A stretch of DNA of 43,977 nt, from the IMG/VR virus record IMGVR_UViG_3300042113_000186, positions 1-43,977 of that record; one strand, given 5' to 3'. Shown in pieces: positions 13,337 through 21,831 of this stretch. This DNA comes from a virus. Each line of letters opens with the position of its first letter. Position 1 is the first letter of the stretch. The notes beneath the pieces were generated by a model, which was given only the letters and a program-made list of their open reading frames with translations, was not told where the DNA came from and ran no database searches. The position numbers and the translations under genes are program-made.

Positions 13337-13344
13337 TATTTATA
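13337..13344 (-). promoter_or_regulatory. T4-type late promoter (TATAAATA) for the minus-strand operon
   Basis: On the minus strand, 13344-13337 reads TATAAATA, identical to the T4 late promoter -10 box read by the gp55-type sigma factor. Transcription would start about 10 bases before the gp4 ATG and run through the whole minus operon. The last base of the box coincides with the first base of the gp48 start codon on the other strand, so the two units share a 25-base divergent gap. Confidence 0.65.
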
Positions 13345-14516
13345 TGTCTATTCTAAATTCAACTACACCAACTGCTAATTTTGGCGATTATGGCGATTCA
13401 GTTTATCGCACAAAACAATTCATGTATCCGACTGATTTATTGTCAATAGATCCGAATAAAAATGAATATGGTGGTCAATACATGTTGATTTATATTAATA
13501 TCACATCAGATTCAAAATTCACAAGAGCAGATGATAGAGGTAGTGCTATACCAAACATAAGCAAAAGAGTAGGAAAAGAATTATCAGGATTAAAAGCAGT
13601 AGGAAATATAAAAAAAGAAGGAGCTGTTGCAGCAATTATTGCTGCTGGTGCACTTGCAGGTGGTGCTGGTGGAGCAATTGGAGCAGGAGCAGCTGGTGGT
13701 CTGACTGGTGCAGTAGTCGGTGGTACATTAGCAGGAGCACTAGGTACATCATTAGCAGGAAGTTTTGATAAACCAAGAAAAAGATTATTAACAGCAATTG
13801 CTTTACATATACCAAATAATATCGGAATTCAATATGGTGTCAACTATGGTGAAGTTGATTCTTCTGTTGCTGATTTAGCAATAAGAGGAATCAATACTGG
13901 TGCAGATTCTTTACAAGCATTAATTAATTCTCCAGGAGGTGCAGGGAAAGATATACCTGAGAATATAAAAAAAAGTGGACTTCTAGAAGGAGCACAAGGA
14001 GTAGCACTTAATGTTTTAGGAGACACAGGAAAGATTATAGGAAAATTAGCAGGTGTTGCCACCAACCCAAAAAAAGAACAAATATTTGAAGGAGTTCCTT
14101 TTAGAACATTTAGCTACACATATGATTTTTATCCTCGTAGTGAAGAAGAATCAGAAAACGTTAAGAGAATACTTGATGAATTAAAGTATCATATGCACCC
14201 TAATTTTAAAGATGATGCTGGTTTTCTATTTGAATATCCAGCAGAGTTTGATATATTTTTTATGCACAAAGGACAAGAAAATAAATTTATACATAAACAT
14301 AGATCAGCTGTATTAGAATCAATGTCTGTTAATTACGCACCAAATGGTCAATTTACAGCATTCCCTAATGGATCACCAACTTCATATCAAGCTACAATGA
14401 ATTTTAAAGAAGTTTCAATTATTACAAAAGAAGCTTTAGAAAGTATGGGTGAAGTTCGAATACAAGATACAAACAGTCCTATGAGAAACTTTGGTGGACA
14501 ATCTGATACATTTTAA
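13344..14516 (+). CDS. 48: Baseplate tail-tube cap gp48
   Basis: The 390-aa product (T4 gp48: 364 aa) keeps the family C-terminal half: F-E-G-V-P-F-R-T-F-S-Y-T-Y-D-F-Y-P-R-S-E-E-E, then F-K-D-D-A-G-F-L-F-E-Y-P-A-E-F-D-I-F-F. Together with gp54 it caps the hub and nucleates the tube. AAGGA precedes the ATG. Residues about 93-140 are an unbroken Gly/Ala-rich hydrophobic stretch with GxxxG spacing, bounded by charged residues, that I do not expect in T4 gp48. It is the first gene of the plus-strand baseplate block. Confidence 0.85.
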   Translation: MSILNSTTPTANFGDYGDSVYRTKQFMYPTDLLSIDPNKNEYGGQYMLIYINITSDSKFTRADDRGSAIPNISKRVGKELSGLKAVGNIKKEGAVAAIIAAGALAGGAGGAIGAGAAGGLTGAVVGGTLAGALGTSLAGSFDKPRKRLLTAIALHIPNNIGIQYGVNYGEVDSSVADLAIRGINTGADSLQALINSPGGAGKDIPENIKKSGLLEGAQGVALNVLGDTGKIIGKLAGVATNPKKEQIFEGVPFRTFSYTYDFYPRSEEESENVKRILDELKYHMHPNFKDDAGFLFEYPAEFDIFFMHKGQENKFIHKHRSAVLESMSVNYAPNGQFTAFPNGSPTSYQATMNFKEVSIITKEALESMGEVRIQDTNSPMRNFGGQSDTF

Positions 14517-14527
14517 AGGAGATAACA

Positions 14528-15046
14528 ATGTATTTTAAAAAATTTCCAAAAATATATTATACACTACGAGAAAAAAACGTAGATGTATTTAAAATAGTCA
14601 CAGATATAACTGCAAATGTTAGAATAAGAAAAGCAGCACTTTCTAATATAACTATATGGGAAAGTTATGATATACGTGAAGGAGAAACACCTGAAATTAT
14701 TGCTGAAAAATTTTATAAAGATGCTACATTACATTGGGTAATTATGCTAGTAAATAATCGTTATAATATGTATAATGATTTTCCTTTATCATATAATGAG
14801 TTGATGTCATACGTAAATAAAAAATATCCTAATACACAAAATTCAATTAAAGAATATAGAAAAGATGGATATGTAGTTGATAGTAATGTAGTCGGTGCTG
14901 TAGGAATTACAAATAAAGAATATGAAATAGAAAAAAATGAAACTAAAAGAAGAATTAAAATTATAGCACCAGCACTTATTAACACTGTTGTTCAAGAATT
15001 AAATGATTTAATGAGTGATGCTAATAGTGGTCAAACTTTAGTGTAA
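14528..15046 (+). CDS. 53: Baseplate wedge gp53
   Basis: The 172-aa product (T4 gp53: 196 aa) has the LysM-like wedge domain: P-E-I-I-A-E-K-F-Y-K-D-A-T-L-H-W-V-I-M-L-V-N-N, matching P-E-E-L-A-N-A-I-Y-G-N-P-Q-L-Y-W-V-L-L in T4. The C-terminus has the R-R-I-K-I-I-A-P motif, like R-Q-I-K-I-I-A-K in T4. gp53 links neighbouring wedges to the hub. AAGGAG precedes the start, and it lies four bases before gp27. Confidence 0.85.
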   Translation: MYFKKFPKIYYTLREKNVDVFKIVTDITANVRIRKAALSNITIWESYDIREGETPEIIAEKFYKDATLHWVIMLVNNRYNMYNDFPLSYNELMSYVNKKYPNTQNSIKEYRKDGYVVDSNVVGAVGITNKEYEIEKNETKRRIKIIAPALINTVVQELNDLMSDANSGQTLV

Positions 15047-15050
15047 AATT

Positions 15051-16313
15051 ATGGATAAAATATCATACGCAGGTGATGTAGAAACAAAACAAATAGATCT
15101 AGTTGGTAAATATTCAACAATTAGTTTAATTACTCTTTTTAATGAAGTAGAAATTTTCGAAGATTTATTCTCTCCTTTCATCACAGGAACTATTACAATT
15201 TCAGAATCATTTGATCTAATTAATAATCTTCCATTAATTGGAGAAGAGTTTTTAATTTTGGATATAACCACTCCTGGATTTGAAAAAAGAATTAAAGGAA
15301 GATTTTATGTATTTAAGTGTTCTGAAAAAGTAGCAATAAAAGATAAGTTATCAGGATATACTTTACATTTTATTTCAATAGATGCTGTAAATGATTTAAA
15401 TATTCGTTTGAATAATGCTTGGTCTGGTTTTTGTTCTGACATAGCATTTCGTTTAATCGCTAAAGATAAATCTGGTGTTCAAACAGAAAAGCCAATTAAT
15501 ATAGAAGATACAATTAATGGTATAAAATTTGTTTGTAATAATTGGTCTCCTGTTAAAGCGATTAATTATGTAGCTGAGAAGAGTGTGAATAGAGATGGAA
15601 TATCATCTTATTTGTTTTTTGAAAATAGAGATGGATTTAATTTTGTTTCGCTTCATACTTTATATCAAGGATCACCAATTCAAGATTTTATATTTGATAA
15701 CTATGAAAGAACAACAACTAATGTAGGTGATACTATACGTGACGTTGAACAAGATTATAAACGTATTATTACATTATCTATGCCAAGTGGATTTGATTTT
15801 ATAGATAGACTTTCGAAAGGTATGTTCACTTCTAATCTTACGAGTTATGATATGGTGACAAAAAGATTTAAAAGACAATATTTTTCATATCAAGAAGAAT
15901 TTGATAAAATACCACATTTAAATAAATTTCCATTAAATAGTACAGAGATTGTTTCTGCTCCTGATAGTTTGGTATATAATAAAATAAAACATACAGCTAT
16001 GCATAATGGATTTGATGATGTTTCAAATAGTGATAAATTCCTTTTTAGATTATCAGCACTCGCAAATACACAAGGATTCAAATTAAGAGTTGAAACACTC
16101 GGAAGAACAGATTATACAGTTGGTAAAGTTATTTCATTAAAAACATTTAGAATAGAAACTGTTAATGATAAGTCAAATGATTTAGTAGATCCAACATACA
16201 CTGGAAAATATTTAATATCGGCAGTTAAACATAATGTGGCTGGAAATAAACACACTTGTACTTTAGAATTAATTAAAGATAGTTTATCACAAGGTATTGG
16301 GGAATTAGCATAA
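15051..16313 (+). CDS. 27: Baseplate central hub gp27
   Basis: The 420-aa product (T4 gp27: 391 aa) starts with beta-rich tube-like domains (V-E-I-F-E-D-L-F-S-P-F-I-T-G-T-I-T-I-S-E-S), followed by the F-V-C-N-N-W-S-P segment and the second hub domain. gp27 forms a trimeric ring between tail tube and needle and binds gp5. The gene lies directly before gp5 and overlaps it (TAATG at 16311-16315), which supports the pairing. In T4 genes 27 and 5 are not adjacent. Confidence 0.8.
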   Translation: MDKISYAGDVETKQIDLVGKYSTISLITLFNEVEIFEDLFSPFITGTITISESFDLINNLPLIGEEFLILDITTPGFEKRIKGRFYVFKCSEKVAIKDKLSGYTLHFISIDAVNDLNIRLNNAWSGFCSDIAFRLIAKDKSGVQTEKPINIEDTINGIKFVCNNWSPVKAINYVAEKSVNRDGISSYLFFENRDGFNFVSLHTLYQGSPIQDFIFDNYERTTTNVGDTIRDVEQDYKRIITLSMPSGFDFIDRLSKGMFTSNLTSYDMVTKRFKRQYFSYQEEFDKIPHLNKFPLNSTEIVSAPDSLVYNKIKHTAMHNGFDDVSNSDKFLFRLSALANTQGFKLRVETLGRTDYTVGKVISLKTFRIETVNDKSNDLVDPTYTGKYLISAVKHNVAGNKHTCTLELIKDSLSQGIGELA

Positions 16314-19270
16314 TGAAAATATTTATTGGTAAAGTTGAAAACAGAAATGATCCTTTAAAACTTGGTAGATGTCAAGTAAGAGTAATGGGTGTTCATGATG
16401 AAAACCCTGCAATACTTCCTACAATAGATTTACCATGGGCTATGCCTATATCACCAGTCAATTCTGCAGCAAGTGCTGGTATAGGTGTATCACCAACAGG
16501 AATAGTTTTAGGAAGTATAGTTCTTGTCACATTTACTGATAAAGATGATCAAACCCCAGTGATACTTGGTACACTTGCAGGTGTTCCTCAAAATCAAAAT
16601 AATTCTTTAGTTCTTAAACCATCTGATAGAAAAGCAAACATAAACACAGCAGTAAAGATTGGTTCTGATGGTGTTTCAAAACTTGTTTCAGGACAAATAG
16701 ATTCAAATGTAAATATTATTAATGCTGTTGCAACAAGCAGTGGTGCTGACGTTGCGACATCAGCACAAGTATCTGAAGATTCTAAAGCTCTATTAAAAGG
16801 AGATTTAGAAATAGAAAAAGCAAGACCCCTTTCTACTTTTTCTGTGACAGATGATAGTGTAAAAGAAATTATAAAAAACACTTCATATACTGATGTTGCT
16901 GTTCCAATTACAGACGCATCTGGTAAAGTAATTAAAACTGTAATTGGATATGGGCAAGATACATATCAAGGAAAACCAGTCACAACTTCTTATCCAGGAA
17001 GTATAGATAAAGAAACTGCTGAAAAAGAATTTAAAAACTATTTACAAACAGATGTTGCTGATAAACTTACAAGTGTTGTAAGAGCACCAGTAAATCAAGA
17101 AATGTTTGATTCTTTACTAAGTGTAGCATCAGATATTGGTATAGAAAATTTTTCTAATTCTTCAATTCCTAAATTAATTAATTCACTAGATTATCAAGGA
17201 GCAGCAGGTGCCATTCAAGGAATAACGAGCGAAAAAAGTTTTGACAATATATTGGGTGGTGTCACATCAGCATCTTTAGATTCTTCTATTACAACATCAA
17301 AAGAATTATTTTCAAATTTAACAGCAGGAACAGATTTATCAGGAACTATTGTTGGATCAGTTCAAAATATATCAGGAAATCTTTTAAATAATTTAGGAGG
17401 AACTGCTGAAGCAATAACTTCGAATTTAACTAATATAGCAGATGGTACTTTTGCAAATGTATCAAATGTGTTATCAAATTCAGGTATTGGAAACATTTTA
17501 AATAGTTCAACTGGAATTTCAAACATATCAAATGTTTTAAACACAACAGATATTGGTGCTACAGTCACAAATGTATTAGGTGGTGTAAGTGGAAATATCT
17601 CTTCTGCTGTAGCAAATATAACTTCAGGTAATTTGACAAACTTACTGGGAGGATTTGGTGGATTTAACTTGGGTGGAAAAGGTGGTTCATTATTTGGTGG
17701 TAAGTCATCAACAAAAAAAGCAAGAAGATCAGCTGCAGCAAGTAAATTTACTTCAGTTGGTTATCCTAATCTCGGAGGAACGTTGTTTGATGAAAATACT
17801 GCTTATGTAAAACCAATTTCTGATAATGGTGAATTTGGTAATGCTGGACTGGTTTCAAATAGAGCAGCAGGATCTTTCGGTGTCAATTCAGGATATTTAG
17901 AATATGTAAATGAACCAGATACATCTAGATTAGCACGTCACGAGAATATAGATAAAACTTCAGTATATGTAAAAGAATCAGCAAGAGCATTGGGCATTGA
18001 AAGATTTAATTATGATACTTGGGATCAATCTGAAATTCCATATAATGCAGAATATCCATTTAATAAAGTTGTTGAAACTGAAAGGGGTCATGTATTCGAA
18101 TTAGATGACACACCAAATGCTGAAAGAATTAATATATTTCATAAACGTGGAAGTTGGATGGAGTGGGATCATAATGGTACATTAACTGATCGTGTAGTAG
18201 GTGATCGTTATCAATTAAGTGAAAGAAATACTTATGAATTAGTTGGTGGTACTAAAAATTTAACAGTTTATGGTGAATTAAATGCTGTACTTAAAGCTGG
18301 AGCAAAAATAAGAATAGATGGTCCAGGAGAAGTTGTGATTAATAATGATTGTAAAGTCACAGTTGCTGGTGATATGAATTTAAATGTTGGTGGTGAATTT
18401 AGATTAGTTGCTTCACAAATACGTATGGAGTCTAAAGGAATGGCTACATTAGGTGCAGCACAAGTTTTAGAACTAGATGGAAGTAAAGTTGATATTGGAA
18501 ATGGATTTACTCCTTCAGGATTAGCACTTACTACGAATGAAATTATTGACACACAAATGCCTGTTATACCTGAATTGCAAATCAATTCACGTTCAGCAAG
18601 AGAATATTTTGTTTATGAAGTTCCTGATGAAGGAGATGCTCAATCTCATCGTGAACGACAAATACAACGTGGGTTATATATTCGTAAGAATTTAGATTTG
18701 GGTGTTGTTTCTGTTAAAACTATACCAACAGTTAAATCAGAAATTGAGACAGCAGAACAAAAATGTGAATACATTTATGGTTTAACTAATTATGAGCCAA
18801 ACTTACAATTATCTGCTCGTATTCAATTAGGAGCATTAAATCGAAATGGTGGTATTCCTATCATATCACAAATGGGAATAGAACCAAAACAAATAGTTTG
18901 TAATTTAAAAGGAATGGCAACATATCTTATTGAGCCAATGAAAGATTTATTTAAAAACGTTTTAATTGTAAATGGATATAGAAACAATCAAATTCAAGCA
19001 GGATCTCCTGAAGTATCTCAACATTATACAGGTGAAGCTGTTGATATTATATTTTCAAGTTGGAATCGTGCTCAACATTATCAAGCAGCAATAGACTTAG
19101 CTTTATCTTTACCTTATGGATTTGATCGTATAGTATTATCATATGCAGGTAAAAAATCAGTTTGGTTGCATTGTTCATGGAAATATACAGGAAATAGATT
19201 TGAAACATTTACTATGAGAGATCATTTAAAAGTATCGGATGGTTTATCTTTAATATCAGAGGTTAAATAA
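16313..19270 (+). CDS. 5: gp5 tail needle: OB-fold, degenerate lysozyme, beta-helix, C-terminal M15 peptidase
   Basis: 985 aa against 575 in T4. Residues 1-92 are the gp5 OB domain (F-I-G-K-V-E-N-R-x-D-P-L-K-L-G-R, T-P-V-I-L-G-T). Residues about 180-305 follow T4 lysozyme (V-I-G-Y-G-Q-D, then I-D-K-E-T-A-E-K-E-F), but the catalytic Glu position holds Thr190 in my hand alignment. Residues 335-465 are a Gly/Asn/Ser-rich repeat with N-I-x-N-V-L units. Residues 590-735 form the gp5C-like beta-helix. Residues 865-960 are an M15-type peptidase with H904-x6-D911 and W-L-H953. It should puncture the envelope and cut peptidoglycan peptides. It overlaps gp27 and is followed by PAAR. Confidence 0.87.
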   Translation: MKIFIGKVENRNDPLKLGRCQVRVMGVHDENPAILPTIDLPWAMPISPVNSAASAGIGVSPTGIVLGSIVLVTFTDKDDQTPVILGTLAGVPQNQNNSLVLKPSDRKANINTAVKIGSDGVSKLVSGQIDSNVNIINAVATSSGADVATSAQVSEDSKALLKGDLEIEKARPLSTFSVTDDSVKEIIKNTSYTDVAVPITDASGKVIKTVIGYGQDTYQGKPVTTSYPGSIDKETAEKEFKNYLQTDVADKLTSVVRAPVNQEMFDSLLSVASDIGIENFSNSSIPKLINSLDYQGAAGAIQGITSEKSFDNILGGVTSASLDSSITTSKELFSNLTAGTDLSGTIVGSVQNISGNLLNNLGGTAEAITSNLTNIADGTFANVSNVLSNSGIGNILNSSTGISNISNVLNTTDIGATVTNVLGGVSGNISSAVANITSGNLTNLLGGFGGFNLGGKGGSLFGGKSSTKKARRSAAASKFTSVGYPNLGGTLFDENTAYVKPISDNGEFGNAGLVSNRAAGSFGVNSGYLEYVNEPDTSRLARHENIDKTSVYVKESARALGIERFNYDTWDQSEIPYNAEYPFNKVVETERGHVFELDDTPNAERINIFHKRGSWMEWDHNGTLTDRVVGDRYQLSERNTYELVGGTKNLTVYGELNAVLKAGAKIRIDGPGEVVINNDCKVTVAGDMNLNVGGEFRLVASQIRMESKGMATLGAAQVLELDGSKVDIGNGFTPSGLALTTNEIIDTQMPVIPELQINSRSAREYFVYEVPDEGDAQSHRERQIQRGLYIRKNLDLGVVSVKTIPTVKSEIETAEQKCEYIYGLTNYEPNLQLSARIQLGALNRNGGIPIISQMGIEPKQIVCNLKGMATYLIEPMKDLFKNVLIVNGYRNNQIQAGSPEVSQHYTGEAVDIIFSSWNRAQHYQAAIDLALSLPYGFDRIVLSYAGKKSVWLHCSWKYTGNRFETFTMRDHLKVSDGLSLISEVK

Positions 19271-19272
19271 AT

Positions 19273-19575
19273 ATGCCATTAGCAGCACTAGCAACTACTT
19301 TATCATCAGGGCATGGTTGTTGGCCAGCAAGATTGCCTGCAGGACCATTTAGTTTGAAAACAACTATAAATGGATTAGCAGTTCCTCTAGTCAATTATAC
19401 AATCTATATTTCACATATATGTGGCATAATAGTACACAGTGGGTCATCTAGAAGAGTAGTATTAGGTTCAAATAAAGTTTTTATAGAAGGAAAAAAAGCT
19501 GTTAGATTAGGAGACCCAATAGCCTGTGGCGATTCTGTCGGACCACTTTGTTCACCAAAAGTTAATATAGGATAA
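19273..19575 (+). CDS. 5.4: PAAR-repeat needle tip (gp5.4-type)
   Basis: The 100-aa product has the PAAR plan: G-H-G-C-W-P-A at residues 13-19, a central beta stretch with I-x-H-S-G-S-S-R-x-V, and A-V-R-L-G-D-P-I-A-C-G-D. The His and Cys residues (H14, C16, C85 and others) would bind the metal ion at the tip. T4 gp5.4 has 97 residues. Its place two bases after the gp5 stop fits a protein that caps the beta-helix. Confidence 0.8.
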   Translation: MPLAALATTLSSGHGCWPARLPAGPFSLKTTINGLAVPLVNYTIYISHICGIIVHSGSSRRVVLGSNKVFIEGKKAVRLGDPIACGDSVGPLCSPKVNIG

Positions 19576-19586
19576 CTAAATATAAT

Positions 19587-19979
19587 ATGCCTACAAATAC
19601 AAGAACATTTACTGATCTAGATCTTAATTTTACAGCACATCCAGTCAATAAGGATGTAGCTATAAAATATGATGAACAAGCAATTAAACAAAGTGTTCGA
19701 AATTTAATACTTACTAAAAATTTTGAAAGACCATTCCATAGCGAAATTGGTAGTCAAGTTCGTGGTTTATTATTTGAACCAGTCACTGAAATGTCTGTTT
19801 CAATTATTAAAAGAAGTATAGTAGATGTAATAAGAAATTACGAACCAAGAGTACAACTAGTTGACGTTTTTGTTAATGTTCGACCTGATGAAAATTACGT
19901 AGATATTCGTATTATATTTAAAATCATTAATACAGCTACACCAATAGAATTAACTTTAACACTTGAAAGAACACGATAA
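19587..19979 (+). CDS. 25: Baseplate wedge gp25
   Basis: The 130-aa product (T4 gp25: 132 aa) has the gp25/GPW lysozyme-like signature: A-I-K-Q-S-V-R-N-L-I-L-T, F-E-R-P-F-H-S-E-I-G-S-Q-V-R-G-L-L-F-E-P and I-R-N-Y-E-P-R-V. Despite the family name it has a structural, not enzymatic, job, joining gp6 and gp53 in the wedge and the sheath. Its stop overlaps the start of gp6 (TAATG). Confidence 0.9.
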   Translation: MPTNTRTFTDLDLNFTAHPVNKDVAIKYDEQAIKQSVRNLILTKNFERPFHSEIGSQVRGLLFEPVTEMSVSIIKRSIVDVIRNYEPRVQLVDVFVNVRPDENYVDIRIIFKIINTATPIELTLTLERTR

Positions 19980-21826
19980 TGGCAGAAACAAGTAGAAACA
20001 TTAAAGTCACTGAATTAGATTTTGATGAAATAAAAAAGAATATAAAAACATATTTAAAAGCACAAAACGCATTTAGCGATTATAATTTTGAAGGATCTGG
20101 TCTTTCGATTCTATTAGATGTACTTGCTTATAACACACACTATAATGCTTTGTATTATAATTTAAGTGTTAATGAAATGTTTTTAGATAGTGCTGTTAAA
20201 CGTTCATCAGTTGTAAGTCTTGCTAAATCATTAGGATATACTCCAACATCAAGTATTGCTTCAAGAGCACTTGTTGATATAATAATTTCTAATGTATCAG
20301 GAAACCCAACCACACTTACTATACCATCAGGAACTTCATTCAGTTCAAATTTTAGTGGAAGTAATTTTAATTTTTCAACTGATAGCACAATTACTGTTTC
20401 TCGTTCAGTCACAAATACATATTCATTTTTAAATGTTCCTATAATTGAAGGAAGATTATTACAGAAAACATATTCAATGGTCACAAATGGAATTTATGTA
20501 ATTCCAAATCTTAAAGTAGATACTTCAACGATTAAAGTGAACGTTCAAGAAGTAGCAGGATCAGCAGCAAACACAGTATATACTCTTGCTGATAATTTTG
20601 CCACATTAACTCCATCGTCACGTGTTTATTTTTTAAAAGAAAATGATGATGGTAATTATGTTATTTCTTTTGGTGATGGTTTATTAGGATTTGCTCCAGC
20701 AAATGGTGCAAATATTCTTATAGATTATTTTGTTTGTAGTGAATCAGAGCCAAATGGTACATCTACTTTCACATACACAGGAAATGCATTTACAAATACA
20801 GCCAATGTATCAATTGCGACTAAATCAATCGCAGCAGGTGGTTCTGTGCCTGAATCTATAGACAGTATAAAATACAATGCTCCTAAAAATTTTACAGCTC
20901 AAAATCGTGCTGTGACTGCAGATGATTATAAAACACTTATTCCTAAATTTTATAATAACGTAGATGCTATTTCTGTTTGGGGAGGAGAAGAAAATGATCC
21001 ACCAATTTATGGAAAAGCATATATTTGTATTAAACCAAAAACAGGAAATACTCTTACACAAAGTACAAAACAAATTATAATCAAAGATATCATAAAAGGA
21101 AAAAGTTTAGTGAGTATTATTCCTGAAATAGTAGATCCTGAAATATTATACATATCAATAAATTCAAATGTATATTACAACCCTAAAACAACAACTCGTA
21201 GTGCTGATACCATAAAAAGTATCGTGATTGATGCAATTAAAAACTATAACACAAATAATTTAAATAAATTTGATGCAGTATTTCGTGAATCAGCATTATC
21301 AATTTTAATTGATACTAGTGAAAGTAGCATTGTATCAAACATTACTAAAATTCAATTAAAGTATCTTTTAACACCACAATTTAATACAAATACAAAATAT
21401 ACATTTTCATTAAATAATCCAATTTATAGACCAACTTCAACACAAAATGCTTCTATTTCTGTTTCGTCATCAGGATTTAAAATAGCAGGAAGTGCAGATA
21501 CGTATTATATTGAAGACAATGCAATCGGTAATTTAAGATTGTTTTATCTTACTGCTGCAAACGTTAAAATTTATACACCATCATATATTGGTACAGTGAA
21601 TTATTCAACTGGTAAAATATCAATCGATAGTATTACTATAACACAAGGTGATAGTGATGGTAAAATAACTTTTAGAGTAGAGCCTGCTTCTTATGATGTA
21701 ATATCTGTTAGAAATCAATTAGCATTTATAAGAGAACAAGATATAGAAGTAAATATTATATCTGACAAAATCGCTTCTGGTGAAAGTGTATCAGGAAAAG
21801 ATTTTATATTCTCAACTAGTAGATAA
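19979..21826 (+). CDS. 6: Baseplate wedge gp6 (J-like)
   Basis: The 615-aa product (T4 gp6: 660 aa) starts with the gp6/J signature: L-D-F-D-E-I-K-K-N-I-K-T-Y-L, F-E-G-S-G-L-S-I-L-L-D-V-L-A-Y-N-T-H-Y and A-V-K-R-S-S-V-V-S-L-A-K-S-L-G-Y-T-P. The middle has F-G-D-G-L-L-G and the later N-F-T-A-Q-N-R-A-V-T-A-D-D-Y segment typical of the family. gp6 dimers form the continuous ring of the baseplate that controls sheath contraction. Confidence 0.92.
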   Translation: MAETSRNIKVTELDFDEIKKNIKTYLKAQNAFSDYNFEGSGLSILLDVLAYNTHYNALYYNLSVNEMFLDSAVKRSSVVSLAKSLGYTPTSSIASRALVDIIISNVSGNPTTLTIPSGTSFSSNFSGSNFNFSTDSTITVSRSVTNTYSFLNVPIIEGRLLQKTYSMVTNGIYVIPNLKVDTSTIKVNVQEVAGSAANTVYTLADNFATLTPSSRVYFLKENDDGNYVISFGDGLLGFAPANGANILIDYFVCSESEPNGTSTFTYTGNAFTNTANVSIATKSIAAGGSVPESIDSIKYNAPKNFTAQNRAVTADDYKTLIPKFYNNVDAISVWGGEENDPPIYGKAYICIKPKTGNTLTQSTKQIIIKDIIKGKSLVSIIPEIVDPEILYISINSNVYYNPKTTTRSADTIKSIVIDAIKNYNTNNLNKFDAVFRESALSILIDTSESSIVSNITKIQLKYLLTPQFNTNTKYTFSLNNPIYRPTSTQNASISVSSSGFKIAGSADTYYIEDNAIGNLRLFYLTAANVKIYTPSYIGTVNYSTGKISIDSITITQGDSDGKITFRVEPASYDVISVRNQLAFIREQDIEVNIISDKIASGESVSGKDFIFSTSR

Positions 21827-21831
21827 AAACT

